Below, piece after piece: positions 25,657 to 34,424 of a stretch of 64,000 nt of DNA (positions are counted from its first letter, which is position 1; each line of letters begins with the position of its first letter). Below the pieces are notes generated by a model, which had not been told where the DNA came from, ran no database searches, and saw nothing but the letters and a program-made list of their open reading frames with translations. A program made the translations under genes and the position numbers. Source of the DNA: DAHUXD01 sp963736455 (GTDB lineage: Bacteria; Acidobacteriota; Thermoanaerobaculia; UBA5066; Gp7-AA6); assembly GCA_963736455.1 (NCBI GenBank), contig CAVTON010000001.1:372001-436000 (forward strand). The letters run 5' to 3'.

Positions 25657-25872
25657 ATGCCGATGTACGAGTGCCCGTACTGCTACACACCCGTGGAGCC
25701 CGGCACTCCCGTGTGCCCGAAGTGCAACCGAGAGCTCGAGCGCTGGCAGACGGGCTTCTATACGCGCCAGCGGCCGATGGCGACCAAGTCGCGCACGGCG
25801 GTCTGGGCAGCCGCGATCGCGGCGCTCCTGCTCGTTCTCGCGGGCCTCTCCCGCGCGTGCCACTGGATATGA
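25657..25872 (+). CDS. small zinc-ribbon protein with one membrane helix
   Basis: A 71-residue protein beginning MPMYECPYCYTPVEPGTPVCPKC. Two CxxC knuckles (Cys6/Cys9 and Cys20/Cys23) form a zinc ribbon, followed by a basic linker and a C-terminal hydrophobic helix (about 48-66, TAVWAAAIAALLLVLAGLS). It is probably tail-anchored in the inner membrane with the ribbon in the cytoplasm. Its stop overlaps the next start (ATGA). No specific family recognised. Confidence 0.75.
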   Translation: MPMYECPYCYTPVEPGTPVCPKCNRELERWQTGFYTRQRPMATKSRTAVWAAAIAALLLVLAGLSRACHWI

Positions 25873-26228
25873 ACGGCGGAGCGAGAGTCGGCGCGGCCGC
25901 GATCGTCATGGTGCTCGCCTCGAGCGGCGCGCTCCGGGCCCAGCTCGTCCCGCTCTCGAGGTGCCACGCGGCTTTTCCGTGCTCGGTTCCGTACGGACTG
26001 CGTCCCGCGGACGCCGCGGCGAATCTCCCGGATGCCGGCTACGGCAACACGCTGGTCGGCATCGGGGTGGATGGTGCGCTGAAGCCGCGGATGATCACCT
26101 GGCCGATCTCGGGCGATCCGGTCGACGATGCCGCGCGGCTCTACGTGAAGAAGAACCCGTTGAAACCTCGGACCCCGACCCCCGGAACTGCGCCGGCGCC
26201 GGCGCCGACTCCCGCCGTCAGGCCCTGA
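25869..26228 (+). CDS. small secreted protein of unknown function
   Basis: A 119-residue protein with a typical signal peptide (GGARVGAAAIVMVLASSGALRAQ, likely cleaved after ALRA). The mature part has two cysteines (CHAAFPC) that could form a disulphide, and a Pro/Thr/Ala-rich tail. Its start overlaps the zinc-ribbon gene stop (ATGA) and its last 11 bases overlap the end of convergent uvrB. I recognise no family; the start with the signal peptide supports a real gene. Confidence 0.65.
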   Translation: MNGGARVGAAAIVMVLASSGALRAQLVPLSRCHAAFPCSVPYGLRPADAAANLPDAGYGNTLVGIGVDGALKPRMITWPISGDPVDDAARLYVKKNPLKPRTPTPGTAPAPAPTPAVRP

Positions 26229-28281
26229 AGATCTCGAGCTCGCGCAGTCCCCGGATCTCGTCCCGGAGCGAAGCCGCCCTCTCGAAGTCGAGCTCCTTGG
26301 CCGCGGCCTTCATCTGTTTCTCGAGGTCCGCGATCCGCCGGCGCAGCGACTCGGCGTCCGGCACGTCCGGCCGGGGGGCCGACGGCATCTCGTAGTAATC
26401 GAGGTTCGCCATGCGGACGAGGGGCGAGTTGACCTGCTTGACGATCGAGGCCGGGACGATCCCGTGCTCCCGGTTGTGCGCCTCCTGGATCGTGCGGCGG
26501 CGGGACGTCTCCTCCATCGCGCGCCGCATCGAGTCGGTCACCGCGTCCGCGTAGAAGATCACCCTCCCCTTCAGGTTTCGCGCCGCGCGGCCCGCGGTCT
26601 GGATCAGCGAGGTCTCGCTCCGCAGAAACCCCTCCTTGTCCGCGTCGAGGATCGCGACGACGGCGACCTCGGGGAGGTCCAGCCCCTCCCGCAGCAGGTT
26701 GATCCCGATCAGGCAGTCGAAGACGCCCCGCCGGAAGTCCGCCAGGATGTTCACGCGATCCATGACCTCGATGTCGGAGTGGAGATAGCGGCAGCGCACG
26801 CCGACCTCGGTGAAGTAGTTCGTGAGCTCCTCCGCCATCCGCTTGGTCAGCGTGGTCACGAGGACGCGCTCGTTCTCGGCCGCCGCCGCCCGGACGACCG
26901 CCAGCAGGTCGTCCACCTGTCCCTTGACCGGCCGCACTTCGATCGAGGGATCGACGAGCCCGGTCGGGCGAATGACCTGCTCGACGATTTCGCCGCCCGA
27001 ACGCTCCAGCTCCTCGGGCCCGGGCGTGGCGCTGACCGCGATGACCTGGTTCACGCGGGTCCGGAATTCGTCGTACGTCAGCGGCCGGTTGTCCAGAGCC
27101 GAGGGGAGGCGGAAGCCGTACTCGACGAGGACCGACTTGCGCGACCGATCCCCGAAGAACATCCCGCGAACCTGCGGCAGCGTGACGTGCGACTCGTCCA
27201 CGACCAGCAGGAAATCCTTCGGGAAATAATCGAGGAGGGTCGGCGGCGGCTCACCCGGGGCCCGGCCCGAGAGATGGCGCGAATAGTTTTCAATGCCGTT
27301 GCAATAGCCGAGCTCCTTGATCATCTCGAGGTCGAACATCGTCCGCTGGTGCAGCCGCTGAGCCTCGAGGAGACGGCCGGCCCTGGTCAGCTCCGCCATC
27401 CGCTCGTCGAGCTCGAGGCGGATCGAGCCGACGGCTCGCTCGAGCGTCTCGCGCGGCGTCGCGTAGAAGGTGCGCGGATAGAGGGCCAGCCGGTCGACCC
27501 TCTGGAGCGCGGTGCCGCGGAGAGGATCGGTCTTGGTGATCTTCTCGATCTCGTCGCCGAAAAACTCGACGCGCACCGCCGTATCCTCGTAGGCGGGCTG
27601 GATCTCGAGGACGTCGCCCCGCACGCGGAAGCTTCCACGAGCCAGGTCCAGGTTCGTCCGCTCGTACTGCATCTCGACCAGGCGCGCGAGCAGAGCCGGC
27701 ATGCCCTGGTCGTCGCCGACCTCGAGGTAGGCCAGCATGTCGTAGTACGAGTCGGGCGCGCCCAGGCCGTAGATGCACGAGACGGAGGCGACGACGATGA
27801 CGTCGCGGCGCTCGAAGAGCGCCTTGGACGCCGCCAGCCGCAGCTTGTCGATCTCCTCGTTGCGGGACGTCTCCTTCTCGATGTAGGTGTCCGTCTGCGG
27901 CACGTAGGCCTCGGGCTGGTAGTAGTCGTAGTAGGACACGAAGTACTCGACCGAGTTCTCCGGGAAGAAGCTCCGGAACTCCTGGTACAGCTGCGCCGCG
28001 AGGGTCTTGTTGTGGGAGAGAACGAGGGTCGGGCGGTTGACCGCCTCGACCACCTTCGCGATCGTGAAGGTCTTGCCCGATCCCGTCACGCCCAGCAGGA
28101 CCTGGTCGGTCCGCCCGTCCGAGAGGCCCTCGACGAGCTTCCCGATCGCCCGGACCTGGTCGCCCTGGGGCGTGAAATCGGTCGTGAGCCGGAAGCGGCC
28201 GGTCGCCCTTGCCTGCGCCTCGAGGTAGCTCGGCGGTTTGCCGGACGACGAGGGAGACCGGGGTTCGGAAACGCGCGCCAT
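26218..28281 (-). CDS. uvrB: excinuclease ABC subunit B
   Basis: Damage-verifying helicase-like subunit of nucleotide excision repair. The 687-residue product has Walker A GVTGSGKT (64-71), the beta-hairpin/YVSYYDYYQPEAYVP region, and LLVVDESHVTLPQ (DEAD-type box). VLVTTLTKRMAEELT and QTAGRAARNLKG complete the helicase motifs, and the C-terminal UVR coiled coil (IADLEKQMKAAAKELDFERAASLRDEI) binds UvrC. Length and order are normal. Divergent from the PBP gene, sharing a short palindromic promoter region. Confidence 0.97.
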   Translation of the reverse strand: MARVSEPRSPSSSGKPPSYLEAQARATGRFRLTTDFTPQGDQVRAIGKLVEGLSDGRTDQVLLGVTGSGKTFTIAKVVEAVNRPTLVLSHNKTLAAQLYQEFRSFFPENSVEYFVSYYDYYQPEAYVPQTDTYIEKETSRNEEIDKLRLAASKALFERRDVIVVASVSCIYGLGAPDSYYDMLAYLEVGDDQGMPALLARLVEMQYERTNLDLARGSFRVRGDVLEIQPAYEDTAVRVEFFGDEIEKITKTDPLRGTALQRVDRLALYPRTFYATPRETLERAVGSIRLELDERMAELTRAGRLLEAQRLHQRTMFDLEMIKELGYCNGIENYSRHLSGRAPGEPPPTLLDYFPKDFLLVVDESHVTLPQVRGMFFGDRSRKSVLVEYGFRLPSALDNRPLTYDEFRTRVNQVIAVSATPGPEELERSGGEIVEQVIRPTGLVDPSIEVRPVKGQVDDLLAVVRAAAAENERVLVTTLTKRMAEELTNYFTEVGVRCRYLHSDIEVMDRVNILADFRRGVFDCLIGINLLREGLDLPEVAVVAILDADKEGFLRSETSLIQTAGRAARNLKGRVIFYADAVTDSMRRAMEETSRRRTIQEAHNREHGIVPASIVKQVNSPLVRMANLDYYEMPSAPRPDVPDAESLRRRIADLEKQMKAAAKELDFERAASLRDEIRGLRELEIFRA

Positions 28282-28295
28282 GGGGTGAACCGCCG

Positions 28296-28308
28296 CTTAT
28301 AGCATAAG
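28296..28308. promoter_or_regulatory. palindromic divergent promoter element between uvrB and the PBP gene
   Basis: CTTAT-AGC-ATAAG is a perfect inverted repeat. It reads TATAGC on the plus strand and TATGCT on the minus strand, so one 13-bp site can supply a -10 box in each direction. It lies 19 nt from the uvrB ATG and 9-27 nt from the candidate PBP starts. Confidence 0.4.
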
Positions 28309-28334
28309 AACCGCGTTTGCCTCACAATCGGAGC

Positions 28335-30719
28335 GTGAAAGGGTTCGCCCGCGCGGCGGCGCTCGTCCTCCCGCTCGCCTTCGTCGCTTTTCTCGGATCG
28401 GTCGTCGGTTCCTTCGCGACGAATTTCGTGCGTGTCCCGAGGGTCTCGGAGCTCGCGACCTACCGGCCCGACATCGTCACGCGCATCACGGCCCGCGACG
28501 GCTCGACGATCGCCCGATACGCGATCGAGCGGCGCACGCTCGTCACGCGGGCCGACATCCCCGCGGTCCTGACGCACGCGCTCGTCGCTACCGAGGACAA
28601 GAATTTCTTCCGCCACGGCGGCGTGGACGTGCGACGGACCTTTTCGGCGCTGGTGGCGAATCTGCGGCAGGGCGGCTATGCGCAGGGCGGCTCGACGCTG
28701 ACCCAGCAGCTCGCGAGGGCGATCTTCCTGTCGCCGCGCAAGACGCTCTCGCGCAAGGTCAACGAGGCCCTCGTCTCGTTCGAGATCGAGCGGCGCTACT
28801 CGAAGGACCAGATCCTGACGATGTACGCCAACGAGATCTACCTCGGCCACGGCAACTACGGCATCGAGGCCGCTACCCGCTATTACTTCGGCAAGAGCGT
28901 CAAGGACATCTCGCTCGCCGAAGCGGCGCTGCTCGCGGGCATCGTGCAGCGGCCGGAGGATCAGTCCCCGTTCCGCAACCCGGCCCTCGCCCGGGCGCGG
29001 CGGTCCACGGCCCTGCGGCGCATGCTCGCCGAGGGCTACATCACCGAGGCGGAACGCCGCGCGGCCGATGCCGAGCCATTGCCGGCCGCGCCGTCACTGC
29101 CCGAGTCCATCATCGCGCCCTATTTCTGCGAAGACATCCGCCAGTACCTCGAGAAGTCCTACGGCGAGAAGGACCTGTACCGGCGGGGCCTTCACGTCGA
29201 ATCGACCCTCGACCCGGAAATGCAGACGTGGTCCGAGGACGCCCTCGGATGGGGCCTGCGTCAGGTCTCCAAGCGCCACGGATTTCACCGGCCGCGCAAT
29301 CTCTCCGAAGACGGCTACCGCTCGTTCGAGAGCTACGTGGATCCGTCGTGGGAAAGCGCGAAGATCGAAGAGGGCGGCGCGGCGCGCGCCGTCGTGATGC
29401 GCGTGACCCCCTCGGGGGCCGACGTTCGCGTCGGCAAACAGATTCTGGCGCTGCCGAACGCGACGGTCGCGTGGACCGGGTCGAGCACGGCGGCGAAGAT
29501 CCTGAAGCCCGGCGACCTGATCGTCGTGGCGTTCCAGAAGGCCAAGGACGACACGCTCGTCGCGGCTCTCGAGCAGGAGCCCCGCGAGCAGGGCGCCGTC
29601 CTGATCCTCGAGAACTCGACCGGCGCCATCCGGGCGATGGTTGGCGGCTCGGACTGGAGCGTGTCCAAGTTCAACCGCGCGACCCAGGCCGTACGCCAGG
29701 CGGGATCGGCCTTCAAGCCGTTCGTCTACCTCACGGCGCTCGACCAGGGCTACACGGGAGCCGACACCGTCTTCGACGGCCCGCTTTCGATCACGATCGA
29801 CCCGCACCAGCCCCCCTACCGGCCGGTCAATTACGACGGCAAGTTTCACGGCATCGTGACGTTCCGGAAGGCCCTCGAGCATTCCTACAACATCCCGGCG
29901 ATCCGGGTGGCCGAGATGGTGGGCCTGCCGAACATCATCGAGACCGCCCGCCGCCTCGGCGTCCACCAGAACCTCGAGCCGTACCCCTCCCTCGCGCTCG
30001 GGGCCTTCGAGGTCACGCTGATGGAGCTGACGTCGGCCTACACGGTCTTCGCGAACCAGGGCCTCGCGTTCTCGCCATACCTCATCGAGCGCGTCACCGA
30101 CTCCGACGGCGACGTCCTCGAGCAGACACATCCGGATCCTCGCGAGGTCGAGAACCCGCAATCGACTTTCCAGCTCCTCCAGATCCTGAGGGGCGTCACG
30201 CAGCGGGGAACCGCCGCGGCGGCCGTCGCCCGGGCGAACCTGAAGCTGAACATCGCCGGCAAGACCGGGACGACCAACGAGTGGACCGACGCCTGGTTCA
30301 TCGGCATGACGCCGCGGTACACGATCGGCGTCTGGGTCGGCAACGACGAAAAGAAGCTGTCGATCGGCAAGGGAGCCGAGGGCTCGCGCGTCGCCCTGCC
30401 GATCTGGATCCGGATCATCGAGCAGATGCGGGACCACGGCCGCATCGATCCTCAGGAGGACTTCGACGTGCCCCCGGGGATCGTGCTCACGCCGGTGGAC
30501 TACGAGACGGGGCTCAAGGCGACCGTCGACACGCCCCTGCCGGTTCTCGAGGCGTTCGTGAGCGGCTCCCAGCCGACCGAAGAGTGGACCGCGCGCTCTC
30601 AGGAAATCGCGAAGCTGCCGTGGTCGCTGCAGCAGCCCTTCTACGTTCCGAAGAAGGGCGAGCTTCCCGCGGAAGGAGCCCTGCCGCCGCCCGCCGGGGC
30701 GACGCCAATCCCCCGCTGA
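28335..30719 (+). CDS. class A penicillin-binding protein (PBP1A family)
   Basis: Bifunctional murein synthase: glycosyltransferase plus transpeptidase. A membrane anchor (about 4-30) is followed by the GT51 domain with EDKNFFRHGGVD (Glu about 87) and QGGSTLTQQLAR. The transpeptidase has SAFKPF (Ser about 458), SYN (about 517) and KTGTTNE (about 643). A Pro-rich tail ends the 794 residues. GTG 28335 is preferred (VKGFARAAALVLPLAF); a TTG at 28317 would add six residues. The stop codon lies in the first arm of a strong hairpin. Confidence 0.95.
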   Translation: MKGFARAAALVLPLAFVAFLGSVVGSFATNFVRVPRVSELATYRPDIVTRITARDGSTIARYAIERRTLVTRADIPAVLTHALVATEDKNFFRHGGVDVRRTFSALVANLRQGGYAQGGSTLTQQLARAIFLSPRKTLSRKVNEALVSFEIERRYSKDQILTMYANEIYLGHGNYGIEAATRYYFGKSVKDISLAEAALLAGIVQRPEDQSPFRNPALARARRSTALRRMLAEGYITEAERRAADAEPLPAAPSLPESIIAPYFCEDIRQYLEKSYGEKDLYRRGLHVESTLDPEMQTWSEDALGWGLRQVSKRHGFHRPRNLSEDGYRSFESYVDPSWESAKIEEGGAARAVVMRVTPSGADVRVGKQILALPNATVAWTGSSTAAKILKPGDLIVVAFQKAKDDTLVAALEQEPREQGAVLILENSTGAIRAMVGGSDWSVSKFNRATQAVRQAGSAFKPFVYLTALDQGYTGADTVFDGPLSITIDPHQPPYRPVNYDGKFHGIVTFRKALEHSYNIPAIRVAEMVGLPNIIETARRLGVHQNLEPYPSLALGAFEVTLMELTSAYTVFANQGLAFSPYLIERVTDSDGDVLEQTHPDPREVENPQSTFQLLQILRGVTQRGTAAAAVARANLKLNIAGKTGTTNEWTDAWFIGMTPRYTIGVWVGNDEKKLSIGKGAEGSRVALPIWIRIIEQMRDHGRIDPQEDFDVPPGIVLTPVDYETGLKATVDTPLPVLEAFVSGSQPTEEWTARSQEIAKLPWSLQQPFYVPKKGELPAEGALPPPAGATPIPR

Positions 30720-30734
30720 GCCCCCTCAGCGGGG
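30711..30734. terminator. strong hairpin between convergent PBP and rplI genes
   Basis: CCCCGCTGAG / CTCAGCGGGG: a perfect 10-bp stem with loop CCCC. The left arm includes the PBP stop codon. There is no clear T-tract on either strand, so it may act as a bidirectional or Rho-assisted terminator. Confidence 0.65.
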
Positions 30735-30740
30735 AGAGGT

Positions 30741-30759
30741 GCGCGCCCCGCGGGCGCGC
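30741..30759. terminator. second GC hairpin between PBP and rplI
   Basis: GCGCGCCC / GGGCGCGC: a perfect 8-bp stem with loop CGC, seven bases after the previous hairpin and seven bases before the rplI stop. It lacks a T-tract. The tandem pair fills the convergent gap. Confidence 0.55.
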
Positions 30760-30766
30760 AGACCCA

Positions 30767-31225
30767 TCACGAAGCGGAGGCGACGGCCGCCTGCACGTCC
30801 ACGGTCAGGGTCGCGACGACGTCGCGGTGGAGCCGCACGTGCACGGTGTGGATCCCGACGCGCCGGATGGGCTCGGCCAGCTCGATGCGGCGGCGATCCA
30901 CGTCGACGTTTTTGGCGGCCAGGGCATCCGCGATCTCGGACGCGGTCACGGAGCCGTAGAGATGGCCCTCGTCGCCCGCCTTCTTCGTGATCGTCACGCT
31001 CAGGCCCTCGACCTTGGCCGCCGCCTCCGACGCCACGGATTTCTCGCGGAGCATCTTTTCGTCGTACTTCTTCTTCTCCTCGGTGAGGCGCCGCACGTTC
31101 GAGGCGGTGGCCTCGTAGGCGAATCCCTGCGGGAGGAGGTAGTTTCGGGCATACCCGGGCTTGACGGTCACCGTTTCTCCGCGGTGCCCGAGACCGCGGA
31201 CGTCGTCGGCCAGAATGACTTTCAT
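30767..31225 (-). CDS. rplI: 50S ribosomal protein L9
   Basis: A 152-residue bL9 beginning MKVILADDVRGLGHRGETVTVKPGYARNYLLPQGFA, the typical N-terminal domain. A long connecting helix (EEKKKYDEKMLREKSVASEAAAKVEGL) and the C-terminal RNA-binding domain (LYGSVTASEIADAL...RRIELAEPIRRVGIHTV) follow. ATG 31225 overlaps the DUF2232 stop (ATGA); the long upstream frame is a shadow. Last gene of the rpsF-rpsR-DUF2232-rplI set. Confidence 0.97.
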   Translation of the reverse strand: MKVILADDVRGLGHRGETVTVKPGYARNYLLPQGFAYEATASNVRRLTEEKKKYDEKMLREKSVASEAAAKVEGLSVTITKKAGDEGHLYGSVTASEIADALAAKNVDVDRRRIELAEPIRRVGIHTVHVRLHRDVVATLTVDVQAAVASAS

Positions 31226-32211
31226 GATTTCTCTGCGGCTCCCTCGCCCCGGCGGCGAAAATCCACGTACCAATCGAACAGCCCGAGCAGCGCTACCCCG
31301 ATGTTGAGCGGAAAGTAGGCGGCCAGGGCGTAAAGACCAACTCGAAGAATCCGGACCCGGAACCACCTCCGGAAGAAGTGGCAGATGATAGAGAGGCCGG
31401 CCACAAAATACAAGGCCAGGAGAGGCAGCAGCACGTTGGCCGCCACGATGCGCCCGGCCCCGGGGAGCAGCCCGAACGCGGCCCCCGCCGCGACGAAAAA
31501 GCCCGCCACCACGGGAGGCACCCGCAGGAGCTCGAACCGGGCCGCGTCGGCCGTTTCGCCGGGCCGGGCCGCCATCGCGCCGAGATAGAAGGCGACGGCC
31601 CCTCCGACCACCCAGAGAGCCGCGAGCATGCCCCAGAGACACTCGCGCGTGAACTCCCGCGCGGCCTCGAAGGCCTGGCGCATCCGCGCCACCGATTCGG
31701 CATCGGCCCCCGAGCGGGCATACGAATCGAGAGCCGCCGGAATCATGCGGTCGAAGGTGCCGGACACTTCGGCCGAGATCGAAGCGCCCGCGCCGTTGAC
31801 CGAGGCCGCATAGACGGCGGCGAGCATCGCGCAACCCGCGAGGCACAGCCCGAGATAGCAGCGGGACGGCTCGGCGCCGGCGCGAAGGAAGCCGACCGAA
31901 GCCGTCGGCAGGGCGGTCACGGCCAGGGCAGCGAAGGCGAGCGCGACTCCGGCCCCGGCTCCGTCGGCCGCCCAGCCCAGCCCGAAGATCGCCGCCGCCG
32001 CGAGCCCGCACGCCGTCATTCCCGCCACCAGGCCCTTCCGGTGAGTCACCCGCACGGCCGGCACCGCGGCGAGGGGAACGCCGATGACGCCGACGAACGG
32101 CAGGATGAAGACCGCCGAGAACGCGGCGGCCGCCGCCAGGCCGGCGAGCGGCAGCTCGTACCTTCCGATCGGAGACGGCAGCGGCTCCGCCGCCGGCGCC
32201 GGAGAGTTCAT
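31222..32211 (-). CDS. DUF2232 (YybS-like) membrane protein
   Basis: A 329-residue polytopic membrane protein with about eight hydrophobic segments and an Ala/Gly-rich composition. Its place between rpsR and rplI is where DUF2232 proteins are found in many phyla, and the C-terminal pattern (LLPLLALYFVAGLSIICHFF...LYALAAYFPLNIGVALLGLFDWYVDFRRR) fits that family. Function is unknown; related proteins may handle small-molecule transport. Coupled to rplI by a four-base overlap. Confidence 0.8.
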   Translation of the reverse strand: MNSPAPAAEPLPSPIGRYELPLAGLAAAAAFSAVFILPFVGVIGVPLAAVPAVRVTHRKGLVAGMTACGLAAAAIFGLGWAADGAGAGVALAFAALAVTALPTASVGFLRAGAEPSRCYLGLCLAGCAMLAAVYAASVNGAGASISAEVSGTFDRMIPAALDSYARSGADAESVARMRQAFEAAREFTRECLWGMLAALWVVGGAVAFYLGAMAARPGETADAARFELLRVPPVVAGFFVAAGAAFGLLPGAGRIVAANVLLPLLALYFVAGLSIICHFFRRWFRVRILRVGLYALAAYFPLNIGVALLGLFDWYVDFRRRGEGAAEKS

Positions 32212-32289
32212 CGCCCCTCGCCCGCCGGCCGCCGAAGAGCGGATGCGGGCGTCGCGTCACGCCGCCCCGCACCCTCTTTCCGCACCCGG

Positions 32290-32589
32290 TTAATCCGTCG
32301 CGTAGGGAAGCAGCGCGATCGATCGGGCCCGCTTGATCGCCGTCTGCAGCTTGCGCTGGTGCAGCGCGCACGTTCCCGAGATCCGGCGCGGCAGAATCTT
32401 GCCGCGTTCCGGAATGAAGCCCTGGAGGAGCTTGACGTCCTTCCAGTCGATGTACTCGAGCTTCTCCGCGCAGAACTTGCAGACCTTGCGCCGGCGAACG
32501 AAGAACTTCTTTCGCGGACCACCCTTGCCGTCGCGGCCCGCCGCCCCGCGGGCGCCGGATGAGCGGCCGGAGCCTCCTCCCATCCTCAT
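32290..32589 (-). CDS. rpsR: 30S ribosomal protein S18
   Basis: A 99-residue bS18. The N-terminal 28 residues are Gly/Ser/Arg-rich; the conserved core is KVCKFCAEKLEYIDWKD...LLQGFIPERGKILPRRISG...HQRKLQTAIKRARSIALLPY. The CKFC pair plus Cys and His in GTCALHQRK mark the zinc-binding form. ATG 32589 overlaps the rpsF stop (ATGA); a second ATG at 32583 is possible. Confidence 0.96.
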   Translation of the reverse strand: MRMGGGSGRSSGARGAAGRDGKGGPRKKFFVRRRKVCKFCAEKLEYIDWKDVKLLQGFIPERGKILPRRISGTCALHQRKLQTAIKRARSIALLPYATD

Positions 32590-32999
32590 GACTCGCTCCT
32601 TTCGGGTGCCGCCGGGACCGCCTCGGCCGCAGCCGCCGTCGGCGCGGGCCGGGGCGGACGCTTGATCGCCTTGATCCTGAGGCGCTCGGCCATCTTGGCG
32701 CTGCGCTTCAACTCCTCGTCGACCCGTACGGCGAGATGCCGCAGGACCTGATCGGAGAGCCCCATGCGCCGCTCGGCCTCCGCCACCGCCGCCGGGGCGG
32801 CCTGGACCTGCCAGTAGTGGTAGTGAGCCTCGCGCTTGCGCAGGATCGGGAAGGCGAGCCGGCGCTTGCCCCACGGCTCTTCCTTGACCACGGTCGCCCC
32901 GCCGTCGGTCAGGACCTTCTTGTATTCGGCCGCGACCTTCGTCGCGTCCTCCTCGCTCAGGTCGGGCGTGACCAGAACGACGATGTCATAAAGCCTCAT
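32586..32999 (-). CDS. rpsF: 30S ribosomal protein S6
   Basis: A 137-residue bS6 that pairs with S18 on the platform. Begins MRLYDIVVLVTPDLSEEDA, followed by EPWGKRRLAFPILRKREAHYHYWQVQA and LSDQVLRHLAVRVDEE. The C-terminal extension (about 105-137) is Ala/Pro-rich. Coupled to rpsR and preceded by pth. Confidence 0.96.
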   Translation of the reverse strand: MRLYDIVVLVTPDLSEEDATKVAAEYKKVLTDGGATVVKEEPWGKRRLAFPILRKREAHYHYWQVQAAPAAVAEAERRMGLSDQVLRHLAVRVDEELKRSAKMAERLRIKAIKRPPRPAPTAAAAEAVPAAPERSES

Positions 33000-33017
33000 G
33001 ACTCCTCCTCATGGATG

Positions 33018-33617
33018 TCAATCCGGATCGAGGCGGTCCGGAGAGGAAGGTAAAACATTCGCCCGCCGCATCGCGGCGTCGATTCCTTGCGTCAGCCAGA
33101 TCCGGAGGGCCTCGACGGCCCTGCCGATGCTGTCTTCGAACTGTTCGCGCTCGGCCTTGCCGAACCTCTCGAGAACGTAGTCCGCGAGGTCCCGCTCGCG
33201 CGAGTACCGCTCGCCGCGGATCCCCACACGAAGGCGGGGAAACTCCGTCGTCCCGAGATGCGCGATCACCGATCGGAGTCCCTTCTGCCCTCCCGCCGAA
33301 CCGCGCGCCTTCAGGCGCAGCGCTCCGAGCGGAAGGTCGATGTCGTCCACGACGACCAGGAGCTCCGGGGGTGCGACGCTGTACTTATTGCAAAGATCCG
33401 AGACGGCCTCACCCGAGGCGTTCATGTACGTCTGCGGGAGAGCCAGGAGCACCGGTTCGGCCCCGACCCTCCCCCGTCCGACGCGCGAGGAACACTCCCG
33501 CGCGCGAATCCGGATTCCCTCCTCCGCGGCCAGCGCCTCCACGACGCGGAACCCGGCATTGTGCCGGGTCGCCTCGTATTCGTCCCCGGGATTGCCGAGG
33601 CCGGCGATGACGCGCAG
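33018..33617 (-). CDS. pth: peptidyl-tRNA hydrolase (CTG start)
   Basis: Releases peptides from peptidyl-tRNA. With a CTG start at 33617 the product is 199 residues and begins LRVIAGLGNPGDEYEATRHN, aligning with the usual 'MKLIVGLGNPG'; Asn9 and His19 are the expected catalytic residues, and LPQTYMNASG, VVDDIDLP and GSAGGQKGLRSVIAHLGTTEFPRLRVGI follow. The same frame is closed by the rplY stop (TAG, 33621-33623), and no ATG/GTG/TTG precedes the conserved core; the first is a GTG at 33542, which would delete the catalytic histidine. GGAG sits nine bases before the CTG. Confidence 0.94.
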   Translation of the reverse strand: MRVIAGLGNPGDEYEATRHNAGFRVVEALAAEEGIRIRARECSSRVGRGRVGAEPVLLALPQTYMNASGEAVSDLCNKYSVAPPELLVVVDDIDLPLGALRLKARGSAGGQKGLRSVIAHLGTTEFPRLRVGIRGERYSRERDLADYVLERFGKAEREQFEDSIGRAVEALRIWLTQGIDAAMRRANVLPSSPDRLDPD

Positions 33618-33620
33618 AGG

Positions 33621-34337
33621 CTACTTCTCCTTTTCCTTCTCCTTCTTTTCCTTCTTGTCGGACTTTTCCGGCTCCGCCCCGCCCTCTTCCTCGGCGACGG
33701 CCTTGCCCTTCTTCAGAACCTCGGGCTCGGTGGGCTCGGCGGCGGCCTCGGCGGCAGCGGCCGGTTCCTCTTCGCGTGCCGGGTGGGCGACGTGCGCCAC
33801 GACCTTCTCCGGATTGTCGACGACCTGCACCCCCTCGACCGCCGGAATCTGCGAGATCCGGATCGCGTCGCCGATGCCGAGGTCGCTGACGTCCACCGTC
33901 AGGTGCGCGGGGATGTTCGACGGGAGGCACTCGATCTCGATCTCGCGAGTCACGATGTCGAGAATCCCGCCGTCGGCCTTCACGCCGCGAGCCACCCCCG
34001 ACACCTCGATCGGAACCCGGAGGGTGATCTTGACGTCCATCAGGACGCGGACGAAGTCGATGTGCAGCGGCTTGCGCGAGACCGGGTCCCGCTGCATCTC
34101 CTTGATCATGGCGTGGCGGCTCTGGTCGGAGCTGCCGAGCTTGAGAAGGAAAATGGCGTTTTCCCCGGCTCCCTCGCGGAAGACGTCGGAGAGGGCCTTG
34201 CGGTCCACGGAGATCGATACGTTCGGCTTGCCCGCGCCATAGACCATGGCCGGGATCCGCCCCGCGACCCGGTCGCGCCGGGCCTCGTTCTTTCCGGTCG
34301 TCGAGCGCTTCTCGACCTGGAGCTCGATGGTTCTCAT
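33621..34337 (-). CDS. rplY: 50S ribosomal protein L25/general stress protein Ctc
   Basis: A 238-residue bL25 of the long (TL5/Ctc) type, binding 5S rRNA. The N-terminal L25 domain (about 1-95; ELQVEKRSTTGKNEARRDRVAGRIPAMVYG) is followed by the TL5 C-terminal domain (about 100-185; HLTVDVSDLGIGDAIRIS). A Glu/Lys-rich tail ends KKEKKEKEKEK. Stop is three bases before the pth CTG. Typical placement between prs and pth. Confidence 0.95.
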   Translation of the reverse strand: MRTIELQVEKRSTTGKNEARRDRVAGRIPAMVYGAGKPNVSISVDRKALSDVFREGAGENAIFLLKLGSSDQSRHAMIKEMQRDPVSRKPLHIDFVRVLMDVKITLRVPIEVSGVARGVKADGGILDIVTREIEIECLPSNIPAHLTVDVSDLGIGDAIRISQIPAVEGVQVVDNPEKVVAHVAHPAREEEPAAAAEAAAEPTEPEVLKKGKAVAEEEGGAEPEKSDKKEKKEKEKEK

Positions 34338-34424
34338 GCCTTACCTACCTCTTTTCGAAGCCTGGCCCTCGCCGCGCCCGGCCCCGGCTTCGATGCGGCG
34401 CGGAATCCCCGCGCAAAGAGGCGG

